A program made the position numbers and the translations under genes. The notes beneath the pieces were generated by a model, which was not told the DNA's origin, did no database searches, and saw nothing but the letters and a program-made list of their open reading frames with translations. A stretch of DNA of 64,000 nucleotides, from the NCBI GenBank assembly GCA_045616125.1, contig JAZLGC010000012.1, positions 42,375 through 106,374 of the forward strand, given 5' to 3'. The DNA is from Treponema_I sp045616125 (GTDB lineage Bacteria; Spirochaetota; Spirochaetia; Treponematales; Treponemataceae). The stretch's first letter is position 1. Each line of letters begins with the position of its first letter. This document shows, piece by piece, positions 1 to 9,028 of the stretch.

Positions 1-1188
1 GATCAGGCAGCTCCAGAAAACTTGATTATTGAAAAAGAGGCACTGAAAACCTGCGCAGAAAAACTGGAAAAGGAAAATCCTGATCTGTATCAGGCACTGT
101 CTTTTACCTATAAGCTGACCTATGAATTTGCAAAAAAACAACGGGAATGTTTTACCGATTTTGAAACAGAACTGGTGCCAGGACTTATTACCGGACAGAA
201 GACCATCGCCGTAGAACGGGCCGGACTCTATGCTCCGGCTGGCCGTTTTCCACTGTTCAGCACCCTGATTATGTGTGCGGCTCCTGCAAAAGCAGCCGGA
301 GTTTCAGAACTGGTTATGTGTACGCCACCCCGTAAGCACCCCTCCGGAAATGCCAATGCACCCTGGGCAGATGAAAATATTCTTGCTGCAGCATATATCT
401 GTGGCGTGGATACGGTTATTGCCTGCGGTGGTGCACAGGCTGTGGCTGCCATGGCATATGGCACTGCCAGTGTACCAAAAGTAGATGTTATCGTCGGTCC
501 CGGCAATAAATTCGTTACTGAGGCAAAACGTATTCTGTACGGACAGGTAGGCATCGATTTTGTCGCAGGCCCTACAGAAGCCTTTGTTATTGCTGATGAT
601 TCTGCAAATCCTGCCTGGATAGCGGCAGACCTGTTGGCTCAGGCAGAACACGATCCTGATGCTCAGGCCGTAATGGTTACCTGCTCAGGAAAACTGGCAG
701 AGGCCGTGGCCGAAGAAGTGGATAAACAGCTTTCAGTGCTGCCAACTGCAGAAACAGCCAGAGAATCAATCAAGCGTAACGGCCGCATTATTGTAGCAGA
801 TTCTCTGTTTCAGGCTGTAGACATTGCCAATAAAAAGGCTCCGGAACATCTTGAAGTTGCCATGGATCCGGGATCAAATCTGGATTATGTTTTGAGCAAG
901 GTTCACAACTACGGAACGCTGTTTATCGGACATCATGCTGCTGAAGTTCTTGGTGACTACGCAGCCGGTTTGAACCATGTTCTGCCTACCAGTGGAAGTG
1001 CACGTTTTACCGGCGGATTAAGTGTGCGGAATTTCATTAAAACCGTTACAACCCTGCGTACAGAGCAGGACCAGCACGGAGCTTTATACGAAGGTGTTGT
1101 ACAGTCAGCACAGACTGCAGTTATTCTGGGCGAAACGGAAGGGCTTATTGCTCACAGCCGCGCTGCTGCAATCCGTCTGAATGGCTGA
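1..1188 (+). CDS. hisD: Histidinol dehydrogenase, 5' end cut by the window
   Basis: HisD catalyses the last two steps of histidine synthesis, L-histidinol to L-histidine with two NAD+. The reading frame is open from base 1, so roughly 35-40 N-terminal residues of the usual ~430 lie outside the window. Family marks are present in order: GPGNKFVTEAK, AGPTE, a Zn/substrate-region AEHDPDAQA, the catalytic Glu-His pair in KAPEHLEVA, and AGLNHVLPT near the C-terminus. It converges on ppk with a 9-bp gap and no obvious terminator between. Its presence indicates histidine prototrophy, which the smallest treponemes lack. The identification is secure; only the start is unseen. Confidence 0.96.
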   Translation, partial: DQAAPENLIIEKEALKTCAEKLEKENPDLYQALSFTYKLTYEFAKKQRECFTDFETELVPGLITGQKTIAVERAGLYAPAGRFPLFSTLIMCAAPAKAAGVSELVMCTPPRKHPSGNANAPWADENILAAAYICGVDTVIACGGAQAVAAMAYGTASVPKVDVIVGPGNKFVTEAKRILYGQVGIDFVAGPTEAFVIADDSANPAWIAADLLAQAEHDPDAQAVMVTCSGKLAEAVAEEVDKQLSVLPTAETARESIKRNGRIIVADSLFQAVDIANKKAPEHLEVAMDPGSNLDYVLSKVHNYGTLFIGHHAAEVLGDYAAGLNHVLPTSGSARFTGGLSVRNFIKTVTTLRTEQDQHGALYEGVVQSAQTAVILGETEGLIAHSRAAAIRLNG

Positions 1189-1197
1189 TTATCCTGT

Positions 1198-3288
1198 TTA
1201 CTGCTGATTACTACGTCGTACAATAAACTCATTGGGAAGCTGCTGGCCTTTCAGTCTGGCAGCCTTTCTATATTCATCGTGCAGCACTTCCTGGCTCCGC
1301 ACTCTCTTTTCACCATCATTGCGGGTCTTTCTGATCCAATTTCCATCGCTTTGCAGAACATGTGCCTTTGAATTGTCATTCAGATACAGCTCCAGATTTT
1401 TCTTCAGCTGAGCTGCCAGTTGCTTGTTAAGAATGGGGAACAGCAGTTCAACGCGGCGGTCAAGGTTCCGCGGCATCCAGTCTGCACTTGAAAGATATAC
1501 TTCTTCTGCACCGGCATTCTGAAAATACATGATGCGTGAATGTTCCAGATACCGGTCAACAATGCTTACAACCTGAATGTTTTCGCTGAGACCGGAAATG
1601 CCGGGAATCAGCTGGCAGATACCTCGGACATTAAGAAGCACCCGCACATTATGCTGGCTTGCCCGGTACAGCGCCTGAATTACGTCTTCATGACACAGAT
1701 TATTCATTTTTGCCATAATCAGTCCCGGCGATTCTGGAGTTGCACTGGCTATTTCCCGGTCTATCAATTCAATGATACGTTTTTTCAACGTTACCGGTGC
1801 CATAGACAACTTACTCATGGTCTGAATGGCGGAATATCCGGAAATCATGTTGAAGAACAGTGTTGCATCGGTTGCCAGATCCAGATTGGTAGTAAAAAGG
1901 TCCACATCACTATACAGAGCTGCTGTTTTTTCATTGTAGTTGCCGGTACTCAAATGAACGTATCGCTGAATACCGGAATCAGTTTTCCGCACAACAAGAA
2001 GAATCTTTGCATGCACTTTCAGGTTTACCAGGCCATAAATAACGATGGCCCCAGCCTGTTCCAGCCGGCTTACCCACGAAATATTACGTTTTTCATCAAA
2101 CCGTGCCTTAAGTTCAACAAAAACTGTTACCTGTTTCCCGTTTCTTGCAGCCTTCTCCAGCGCCCTCACAATGGGAGATTCCCCGCTGGTACGGTACAAA
2201 GTCATCTTTATTGCCAGTACCTGAGGATCATCTGCAGCATCATCAATAAATTGAATAACCGGCTCTTTACTCTGATACGGCGGGCACAGGAGAATATCAC
2301 GTTCTGAGAGTATATTCCATAACGGTTCCCCAGATTCCAGTTCTACTGGCCAGAAAGGCTTCCATTTTGGATAGAAAAGCCGGTCAAAACCGTCAATCTG
2401 GGTCAGCTCTGCAAGAGATGGCAGGTCAGGAATGCCGTCAACAACATACAAATCATCATCTTCCAGATTAAGGCGGGCCTGCAGCATCCTGCTCATATCG
2501 TGTTCAATCTGATCGCCCTTACGACCGGCAACTTCCAGACGCACTGCTTTGGCAAACTGACGCTTTGTCAAAACTGTTTCCATGGCATCGATAAAACTAC
2601 CGTCAGAGTCTTCATCTACTGAAATATCAGCATCACAAATGACGCGGAAAAACAGGCATCCGGTAACAGTATATCCGGGAAACAGCATAGTGCCGCAAAG
2701 AGTAAGAACATCATCAATAAGGGTAAAAGGGTGAATTTCACTATCCTGAGATGGCAACCAGACAATCCTGGAAACAGACGGAGGAATCTGCAGAATGCTT
2801 ACAGGATTTCCTGCAACAGCAGTGTCAGAATCAACAAAGGCTTCAAGTGTGTAGGCAACATGAAGCCGCTGGTTTGTAACAGTAGGAAAGGGCAGCTGGT
2901 CCTGCACTCTGAGCGGGGTAAGGATAGGAAACAGTTCTTTGGTAAAAAGATTATTGATGTACTGTTCCTGCTCCTTTGTGTACTGGGAAAAGGGTACATA
3001 TACCAGACCGTTATCAGCCATTCTTGGAAGAATTTCCTGATTCAGTGCATTGTACTGGATGGCAGTCAGCTCATGAACTCGCTTACTGACCTGTGAAAGT
3101 ATTTCGGTGTTTCCACTGCGTTTAAGCCCTGCAACACGCACCATAAAGAATTCGTCAAAATTACTGGAAACAATCTGCAGGAACTTTAACCGTTCCAGGA
3201 GAGGAACATTTTGAGCCAGCCCTTCACTTAAGACACGGGCATTGAATTCTATCCAGGACAGTTCACGGTTAAAAAAAAGCGGTTTCAT
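1198..3288 (-). CDS. ppk: Polyphosphate kinase 1
   Basis: PPK1 reversibly transfers the gamma phosphate of ATP onto inorganic polyphosphate. The 696 residues match the usual length. The N-terminal part holds the family sequence FNRELSWIEFNARVL and SSNFDEFFMVRVAG; the autophosphorylated His is in VHAKILLVV (His426), and the second conserved His lies in EHSRIMYF in the C-terminal phospholipase-D-like half. AAGG upstream of the ATG is a usable ribosome binding site. It lies 30 bp behind ppx on the same strand, so synthesis and breakdown of polyphosphate are probably co-transcribed. Confidence 0.96.
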   Translation of the reverse strand: MKPLFFNRELSWIEFNARVLSEGLAQNVPLLERLKFLQIVSSNFDEFFMVRVAGLKRSGNTEILSQVSKRVHELTAIQYNALNQEILPRMADNGLVYVPFSQYTKEQEQYINNLFTKELFPILTPLRVQDQLPFPTVTNQRLHVAYTLEAFVDSDTAVAGNPVSILQIPPSVSRIVWLPSQDSEIHPFTLIDDVLTLCGTMLFPGYTVTGCLFFRVICDADISVDEDSDGSFIDAMETVLTKRQFAKAVRLEVAGRKGDQIEHDMSRMLQARLNLEDDDLYVVDGIPDLPSLAELTQIDGFDRLFYPKWKPFWPVELESGEPLWNILSERDILLCPPYQSKEPVIQFIDDAADDPQVLAIKMTLYRTSGESPIVRALEKAARNGKQVTVFVELKARFDEKRNISWVSRLEQAGAIVIYGLVNLKVHAKILLVVRKTDSGIQRYVHLSTGNYNEKTAALYSDVDLFTTNLDLATDATLFFNMISGYSAIQTMSKLSMAPVTLKKRIIELIDREIASATPESPGLIMAKMNNLCHEDVIQALYRASQHNVRVLLNVRGICQLIPGISGLSENIQVVSIVDRYLEHSRIMYFQNAGAEEVYLSSADWMPRNLDRRVELLFPILNKQLAAQLKKNLELYLNDNSKAHVLQSDGNWIRKTRNDGEKRVRSQEVLHDEYRKAARLKGQQLPNEFIVRRSNQQ

Positions 3289-3318
3289 ATTCAGACCTTC
3301 TTACAGTGTACCGGCACA

Positions 3319-4860
3319 TTATACCAGCAGCAGCTTATAGCCGAATACCGATTCAAATACATCGCCTTTATCAGCAAGAGCAAGTTTTTCAAGATTGCAG
3401 TCCTGCGTACCGTTAAAGCGGAGAATCAAGGTATTGTCGCGAATCTGGCAGGTAAAGTCGTTCAGTTTTTGGGTATGACTGCGGTCCAGGGCATCTGCAA
3501 TGCGGAGCAGAGCGCTCAGCTTCAGAATTTCAATGCGGATAGGACGGGGAAGCAGTGAAAACTCTTCATCATGTCGGGAAGGATTTGCTCCCCGGTGATA
3601 TCGGGCCACCCGGGAAATAATGGTCATATCGTCTTTGGAAAGACCAAAGATATCAGAGTGCGCAATGATGTACTGGCTGTGCAGGTGGTGATCGCTTGCT
3701 CTGATGAATGAACCGGTATCATGCAGGATTGCCGCAATTTCCAGCAGCTGGCGGCTATGGGGAGTAAGCCCAAGATCGTTTTCCATGAAATCGTACAGTT
3801 TAAGGGAAGTTGAGCGTACATACTCGGCATGATTTTCATCGTACCGGTATTTTTTACCCAAAGTTCGGGCAGAGGCGGTAATCTGTTTGTAAAATTCTTC
3901 CTGAAAACTGGCATTGGGTCCGGCCATGCGGCTGAGAATCAGACCGATACGGATAGAGGTATCGGTAACCAGCAGTTCTTTTGCATTGGTAAGGTTCAGA
4001 AAGAGTTTATACGCCAGAAGACCGATTCCAAAGGCACGGGCATCGGTGTACGAAATGGTAAAACGGGCCATACATTCTTCTACGGAATACGAAAGAACCT
4101 GATCGACAAACTGATTGAAATCATGAATGGATATGGTCCACAGTCCGGGATGAATTTCTGTACCAACCTGCTTTGCAACAATCTGTGATTCCATACCCAT
4201 GGTGATAAAGGTCTGAATGTGCTGGATATTGCTTTCAAGTTCCAGATTCATGACCGTATTACCGATAAATTCTTCCAGAAACCGGTACATATCGGTAAGG
4301 GATCCGTTACTGGAAAGAAGTCCCTGTGCAACAATAACCGTACCAAGGCGGAGGGTATGCGCTGCAGCAACGCGGCCTTTATTGAGAACCATAATTTCTG
4401 TAGAACCGCCGCTGATTTCAAGAATGACGGAATCGGTTTCCTGCAGACGTGAAATTTCAGATTTCAGTGATTCCTGAACAGCCAGGAACATAAGGCGGTT
4501 TTCTTCAATACCGTCAATAACGTGAACTGAAAAACCTGTTTTTACAAAGATACGGTCAATAACGCTGTCACGGTTTTTGGCTTCCCGTAAGGCAGAGGTT
4601 GCAATAACGTGAATATGTTCAGGATTAATTCCCCAGGTTGTCAACTGTTCCTTGAAACGGTTGAGGATGGTAAGGCAAAGCATAAGAGTATCGCGGGAAA
4701 CGTATCCACTGGTGAATACGTCATTCCCGATAGCAACAGATGCTTCTGAATGATCCAGTACGGTCCACGAAACCGAGCCATTAATCTGGCATGCCATAAG
4801 GCGGATACCAGTTGACCCGATTTCAATAACCGCCTCAAGTACAGTCTCGGTAGAACGCAT
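3319..4860 (-). CDS. ppx: Exopolyphosphatase / Ppx-GppA family with C-terminal HD domain
   Basis: This 513-residue protein has the ASKHA-fold Ppx/GppA layout followed by an HD-type helical domain. Visible motifs are the first phosphate loop EIGSTGIRLM (residues ~13-22), the second loop LEISGGSTEIMV (~145) and AAILHDTGSF in the HD domain (~373). Family members release phosphate from polyphosphate or from pppGpp; pairing with ppk favours polyphosphate. The first loop differs from the more common DLGSNS form, with Glu for the leading Asp, so activity should not be assumed identical. No clear Shine-Dalgarno precedes the ATG. It starts 47 bp behind the glycoside hydrolase gene on the same strand. 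Confidence 0.9.
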   Translation of the reverse strand: MRSTETVLEAVIEIGSTGIRLMACQINGSVSWTVLDHSEASVAIGNDVFTSGYVSRDTLMLCLTILNRFKEQLTTWGINPEHIHVIATSALREAKNRDSVIDRIFVKTGFSVHVIDGIEENRLMFLAVQESLKSEISRLQETDSVILEISGGSTEIMVLNKGRVAAAHTLRLGTVIVAQGLLSSNGSLTDMYRFLEEFIGNTVMNLELESNIQHIQTFITMGMESQIVAKQVGTEIHPGLWTISIHDFNQFVDQVLSYSVEECMARFTISYTDARAFGIGLLAYKLFLNLTNAKELLVTDTSIRIGLILSRMAGPNASFQEEFYKQITASARTLGKKYRYDENHAEYVRSTSLKLYDFMENDLGLTPHSRQLLEIAAILHDTGSFIRASDHHLHSQYIIAHSDIFGLSKDDMTIISRVARYHRGANPSRHDEEFSLLPRPIRIEILKLSALLRIADALDRSHTQKLNDFTCQIRDNTLILRFNGTQDCNLEKLALADKGDVFESVFGYKLLLV

Positions 4861-4907
4861 ATTTTACTACGCAACCTGAAAAGTATCTGATCCGGCAGTC
4901 TCTGATA

Positions 4908-6356
4908 CTAGAGTTTATCAACTAGCAGAGAACATTTGCCGGAAGGCATAGGTAATTGCTTTTTCATTTTGTTGAGTATATTGATGGTAAAGTAGAACAG
5001 CTTCTCACTTTCCATCTCAAGTTTCCAACCACGCACGCTCTTGTCGGTGAGGATGGTAATCAGATTCCGTTTAAGAGAAAGGTTTTCTATACCCATAATT
5101 TCAAGCTGAGGAATAATCCAGTCAACGGTTTTCTTTGGAAGGCTGATTTCCAAACCTATAACATTCTCAATCATCAAGGCAATGGTTGAAAGGCCAGCGG
5201 TATGTACGCATCGTGTGCGGGGCCAATTTTCTGCAATAGGTTCACCAGCAGTGGGCTCAAGAACAGCTTTGCCGGATTTGCAGGGAAGATATGCTTCCCA
5301 AAGGTCGCCTTTCACTTTTGGTTCTCCAGGGAATATGCCGTCAAGCAGGAAATACAGGTGACGGATTGCACACTCACGTGCGAGATCCCAACGCTGATAT
5401 TTTTCAAGTCCCTTGAACACCATGTAGTTCAAAGCCGGAAAAACGCTGCCACAGTATCCGTTACCTTTCTCAGAGAAGTGAGGGTCATCTGCAGAAAGTG
5501 ATGGGAACGGATGATCAGTTCCGAAGGTTTCAGGATTTGTCAGATGAGAAATAAGGGCATCAGCTTTATCTTCGTTTGGAATTTCAGCCATCAGAGGCCA
5601 GAATCCTGCAATGGTTTTAGATGTCAGCTGGTTTTCCTCTTTATCGATATCGTAATAGAACCCGGTATCAGGATTCCACATTTTTGAATTGATACGGGTT
5701 TTCAATGAGAAATACTGACGCTTGTACTGGAAGCTGATTTCCTTATCATTAAGGATATCGCCCAGCTGAGACATATACAGAGCGTTAACAGCCAGTGCAC
5801 TGTTAAAATCAACAGGATAATAGGTGCCCTGACGTGGTGAATTAGTCATATTAGAACAGGTATAGGGAACAGCATACAGTCCGTTTTCCTGTTTAAAGGT
5901 TGTATCAATCCAGGTCATGTAGTTCTGCAGAACAGGCATGATTTCTTTAACACGGCGCTTGTTTGCAGATTTGTGATACAGGTTATATTCTGCCCACGCA
6001 AACAGAGGCATACCGATACCCAGAGGGTTATCTTCCGTCAGTACGGCTGAATCATTCTGAATGTCGTACTTCCAGCGGATGGCACCATCAGCTTCCTGAT
6101 GAGAATAGAAGTAATCCAGATTCTGGTTAGCGGGATAGTTGCGGTTTGAATAAACCAAGAAGAAAGAAGATAATATTGATTCAAACTGATCAAGAAGATA
6201 TGAATCTCCCTGGGGATATACAAAATACCCATCAGTAGACAGTTCTTTTGTTTTAACATCAACCCAGAAATTTTCAAGCCAGTTCCATGTTTTGTCGTAG
6301 ATGTCTACAAAATCCTGATCATAAAAGTGAATTTTCGGAAAATCGCGTTTATTCAC
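4908..6356 (-). CDS. Alpha/alpha-barrel glycoside hydrolase (MGH1/trehalase-like)
   Basis: The protein (482 residues from a GTG start) looks like the (alpha/alpha)6 toroid glycosidases grouped as MGH1-like/GH63/trehalase: GDSYLLDQFESILSSFF near residue 50, IAGFWPLMAE mid-protein, GNGYCGSVFPALNYMV, and a C-terminal AENWPRTRCVHTAGLSTIAL with IIGL-like sequence NVIGLEISLP. No signal peptide is visible from this start, so it is probably cytoplasmic. The GTG is chosen because AAGGAG sits 5 nt upstream; a longer frame to 6446 has no such site. The trehalase signatures proper are not evident, so the substrate is not assigned. It begins a likely minus-strand unit with ppx and ppk. Confidence 0.8.
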   Translation of the reverse strand: MNKRDFPKIHFYDQDFVDIYDKTWNWLENFWVDVKTKELSTDGYFVYPQGDSYLLDQFESILSSFFLVYSNRNYPANQNLDYFYSHQEADGAIRWKYDIQNDSAVLTEDNPLGIGMPLFAWAEYNLYHKSANKRRVKEIMPVLQNYMTWIDTTFKQENGLYAVPYTCSNMTNSPRQGTYYPVDFNSALAVNALYMSQLGDILNDKEISFQYKRQYFSLKTRINSKMWNPDTGFYYDIDKEENQLTSKTIAGFWPLMAEIPNEDKADALISHLTNPETFGTDHPFPSLSADDPHFSEKGNGYCGSVFPALNYMVFKGLEKYQRWDLARECAIRHLYFLLDGIFPGEPKVKGDLWEAYLPCKSGKAVLEPTAGEPIAENWPRTRCVHTAGLSTIALMIENVIGLEISLPKKTVDWIIPQLEIMGIENLSLKRNLITILTDKSVRGWKLEMESEKLFYFTINILNKMKKQLPMPSGKCSLLVDKL

Positions 6357-6484
6357 ATACGCTCCTTGAGCAGCAACTAGTAAAAAGTATCCCGTTGTTT
6401 TCAAATGGATAAAATAACGGTAACATACAATATACCATATCGACATAAAAAGTTGTATATATTATCTATAACATCGGAAAATTT

Positions 6485-6509
6485 TGCATCATTTCAGTGA
6501 AATAATGCA
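6485..6509. promoter_or_regulatory. Inverted repeat upstream of the GatB-asparaginase fusion gene
   Basis: Two 11-bp arms, TGCATCATTTC and GAAATAATGCA, match with a single mismatch around a 3-bp spacer. They lie 18 bp before the start codon of the fusion gene, in the 171-bp space shared with the divergent glycoside hydrolase gene. It could be an operator for a dimeric regulator or a hairpin in the mRNA leader. Nothing in the sequence decides which. Confidence 0.5.
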
Positions 6510-6527
6510 GAATGCGAAAGGGGATTG

Positions 6528-8873
6528 ATGACCATGTACCAGTCACACGTTTATCTTGAAGTACGTATGCTGCTGACCGGGGCACAGCCGGTTTTCTCAG
6601 AACCTGATGATGGCGGCTGCTCTGTGGATCCTGAAATTCTCAGCAAGGTTTCGCTTCTTTCGCAGGCATTAGGGTGCTCCTTGCTTGAACATCCCCAGTT
6701 TGAACATATCAAAAGTACTATTTCCGTACCGGAAAGTTATGGTTTAAAGGCTCTATCCCTGAAAGTTGCCAGTGGAGGCCATCTTGATGTTGCTTTTCAT
6801 GGCAGTACAAAAGAAATCAACATTGAAGAAATCCGTATAGAAGAAGATGCCGGACGGCTGACACATTCCAATGGAAAAACGCGCATGGATTATACCTATG
6901 CCGGAATGGCAAGCGTACGCATAAAGACTGCAGATACCATGGAACTGGGCGAAGAAGGATTTATCTTTCTTGATGAATTACGCCGTCTGCTCCAGTATCT
7001 TTCGCTTTGTCCTGCAAAAGATGCCGAATCTGTTATCCGCTGTAATGCCTATGCTGCCCTTGCGCCGTATCCTGGAAAACCCGGGTATTACGTAAAACTG
7101 CGTAATCTGAACAGCTTTAACTTTGTGCGCAAGGCCATTAATGCTGAACTTTCACGGCAGGAAGAAATTCTTACTTCCGGTGGAACCGTTATTTCGGAAA
7201 GCCGCTTATGGAATGAACGTCAGAATATAACAGAATCGTACAAAGCCCGTGCGGCAAGCATTGTTACTCAGTTTGAACCTGTTTCATTCAAGGCTGACCT
7301 GAAAAACAGACCTCAGCCGGCAACGGTGCAGGTAGAATTACCATCAGAACGGCGCAGGCGCATGGCAAAAGAGTACGGTCTTGCCCGATCCCGTACTGAA
7401 CTTATCTGTGACCAGAAGGAACGAGCAGATTTTTACGAAGCTGCCGTAAACTGCGGTGCAGATGCCATGGATGCAGCTCACTGGCTGTGTACGGAAGTAA
7501 TCAAACTGGAAAAAATGGTAGGATCCCGGCAGTTGTACACAAACCTTACTGCCAGCCGTTTTGCCCGGATTATCATGCTGCTCAGTGAAAAGACCATTCA
7601 TAGTGCCATTGCAAAGCAGCTGCTTTCCCAGACTGCAGAAACCGGTAATGATCCTGAAGAAATCATCAGTCAGAATCATCTGCTTGAAATTACCGATGAA
7701 AAGGCGCTGATGCCTCTTATCCATCACGTCATGGAAATGAATCGTTCCCAGGTAGAGAAACTTTCTCAGGGAGATATGGCGCCTTTGGAATACTTTACCG
7801 GCGTCATCATGAAAAAAACCGGTGGTATGGCAAATCCGCAGGTTGTAAAGAGCCTGATTAAACGTGAATTGAACATCAGTGTAGTGTATATCCTGCCTCA
7901 AGGCGGTGCTATGTGCGGCCGGCGTCTGGAAGACGGATCCATTGCTGTCCAAGAAGGAAAAATTAAGTTTACTGCACTTGAGTCAGTAGCTCCCGGTATT
8001 CGCTATCAGGTTGTTCCGGTAAAGCCCATTATGAGTGAAGAATTGGAGCCGGGTGACTGGGGACCTCTTATTTCAGAAGTTGCATCCCGGATACATGCCG
8101 GAACTGCCAGCGGCATAGTTATTGCCCATGGTACTGATACCCTCAGTTATACTGCAGCATTGCTATTCTGGCTTTTCAGTGATGCCGGGGTACCTATTGT
8201 ACTTACAGCTTCTTCAACAACTCCTGATGAATCAGATGAAGCCCGGAACAACATGCGCATGGCGGTAGAAACTGCCTGTGAAAAGACTAACGGTGTATAT
8301 GTTGTATTCGGTGGAAAAGTTCTTTCGCCGCTGAATCTTAAGTTCATCCGGCCTGATGCAAACGGTTTTGTAAACTGGAATATGACAGAACCGGCGTATG
8401 TGTCAGACGGTCCTTTAACAAAGCAGGTTGCCGGTGTTATTGATGAACTTGACGACTTTGTTCTGAAACAACTTCTACAGAATGCCAGCGACGAAATGAT
8501 ACCGCTGAAAGTATATCCGGGATTAAAGGCTGAACGTTATGCAACCCTGATAGATAATGGAGTGACAAACTTTATTCTGGAACTGTATGCCGGTGGAACA
8601 GGAAACATGCGTGGCAGTGATTATTCCCTGAAGCCGCTTCTTATTAAGGGACGCAAAAAGGAATGCAGTTTCTGGTGTACTTCTCAGCAGGAAACTCCGC
8701 TGGTTCTATCTGATTATTCAACAAGTCACCGGGTTTGGCGCGAAGGTGCTGTTCCCATGGGCCGCCTGACCACAGAATCGGTTGTTGCCCTATACTATGC
8801 AGCATCCATTATGTGTGATACCCGTGATGAAATTAATCAGTGCATGGAAACATACGCTGAAATGTATCAGTAA
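6528..8873 (+). CDS. GatB-like subunit fused to an L-asparaginase/GatD-like domain
   Basis: This is a 781-residue two-part protein. Residues 1-285 resemble the GatB/GatE kinase-like cradle that activates Glu-tRNA(Gln)/Asp-tRNA(Asn): RIEEDAGRLTH (103-113), LRNLNSFNFVRKAI (191-204) and SRLWNERQNIT (225-235). Residues ~285-448 match the helical/YqeY-type tail, with LEYFTGVIMKKTGGMANPQVV. Residues ~450-781 resemble type I/II L-asparaginase or archaeal GatD, with HGTDT at 534-538 and a candidate Lys605. The first catalytic Thr of asparaginases (GGT) reads QGGAM at 458-462, so it appears to be Ala461. The CxxC zinc site of ordinary GatB is missing. AAAGGGG 4 nt before the ATG supports the start. 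Archaeal GatDE has the same two activities on separate chains; function here is inference. Confidence 0.85.
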   Translation: MTMYQSHVYLEVRMLLTGAQPVFSEPDDGGCSVDPEILSKVSLLSQALGCSLLEHPQFEHIKSTISVPESYGLKALSLKVASGGHLDVAFHGSTKEINIEEIRIEEDAGRLTHSNGKTRMDYTYAGMASVRIKTADTMELGEEGFIFLDELRRLLQYLSLCPAKDAESVIRCNAYAALAPYPGKPGYYVKLRNLNSFNFVRKAINAELSRQEEILTSGGTVISESRLWNERQNITESYKARAASIVTQFEPVSFKADLKNRPQPATVQVELPSERRRRMAKEYGLARSRTELICDQKERADFYEAAVNCGADAMDAAHWLCTEVIKLEKMVGSRQLYTNLTASRFARIIMLLSEKTIHSAIAKQLLSQTAETGNDPEEIISQNHLLEITDEKALMPLIHHVMEMNRSQVEKLSQGDMAPLEYFTGVIMKKTGGMANPQVVKSLIKRELNISVVYILPQGGAMCGRRLEDGSIAVQEGKIKFTALESVAPGIRYQVVPVKPIMSEELEPGDWGPLISEVASRIHAGTASGIVIAHGTDTLSYTAALLFWLFSDAGVPIVLTASSTTPDESDEARNNMRMAVETACEKTNGVYVVFGGKVLSPLNLKFIRPDANGFVNWNMTEPAYVSDGPLTKQVAGVIDELDDFVLKQLLQNASDEMIPLKVYPGLKAERYATLIDNGVTNFILELYAGGTGNMRGSDYSLKPLLIKGRKKECSFWCTSQQETPLVLSDYSTSHRVWREGAVPMGRLTTESVVALYYAASIMCDTRDEINQCMETYAEMYQ

Positions 8874-8901
8874 TCAACTGGGGCGCAACTGTCCCCTCAG
8901 A

Positions 8902-8988
8902 ATCCCTGAGTCCATTAAAGGCTAAAGGCTCCCTGAGCCCGTCGAAGGCTCCCTAAGCCCATTGAAGGATCCCTGAGCTTGTTGAAGG
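8902..8988. repeat. Four imperfect ~20-bp direct repeats
   Basis: Units at 8902-8921, 8929-8948, 8949-8968 and 8969-8988 follow the pattern TCCCTGAGCCCGTTGAAGG with one to five changes; the last three are in exact 20-bp register. The first is separated by a 7-bp partial repeat. There are no spacers as in CRISPR. The element fills the gap between two convergent genes, a typical place for small dispersed repeats. The core resembles short repeats I know from intergenic regions of unrelated bacteria, but I cannot confirm copies elsewhere in this genome. Confidence 0.8.
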
Positions 8989-8997
8989 GTCCGTCAT

Positions 8998-9014
8998 CCC
9001 GAACTTGATTCGGG
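8998..9014. repeat. Palindrome next to the direct repeats
   Basis: CCCGAA and TTCGGG flank a 5-nt centre (CTTGA), directly after the 20-bp repeats and 15 bp before the stop of the minus-strand gene. It could act as a weak hairpin at convergent gene ends. There is no T tract on either strand, so it is not called a terminator. Confidence 0.65.
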
Positions 9015-9028
9015 ATCCCGAAAAACCC

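Noticed and set aside
1540..2307. 255-codon open frame on the plus strand inside ppk
   Set aside because: It lies fully antisense to a well-conserved gene, has no binding site and no familiar motif; the frame is kept open by ppk codon use.
7344..7952. 202-codon minus-strand frame inside the GatB-asparaginase fusion
   Set aside because: Antisense to a conserved coding region, no recognisable protein features.
8902..8988. CRISPR array
   Set aside because: The 20-bp repeats touch each other or are divided by 7 bp only; there are no unique spacers and no cas genes.
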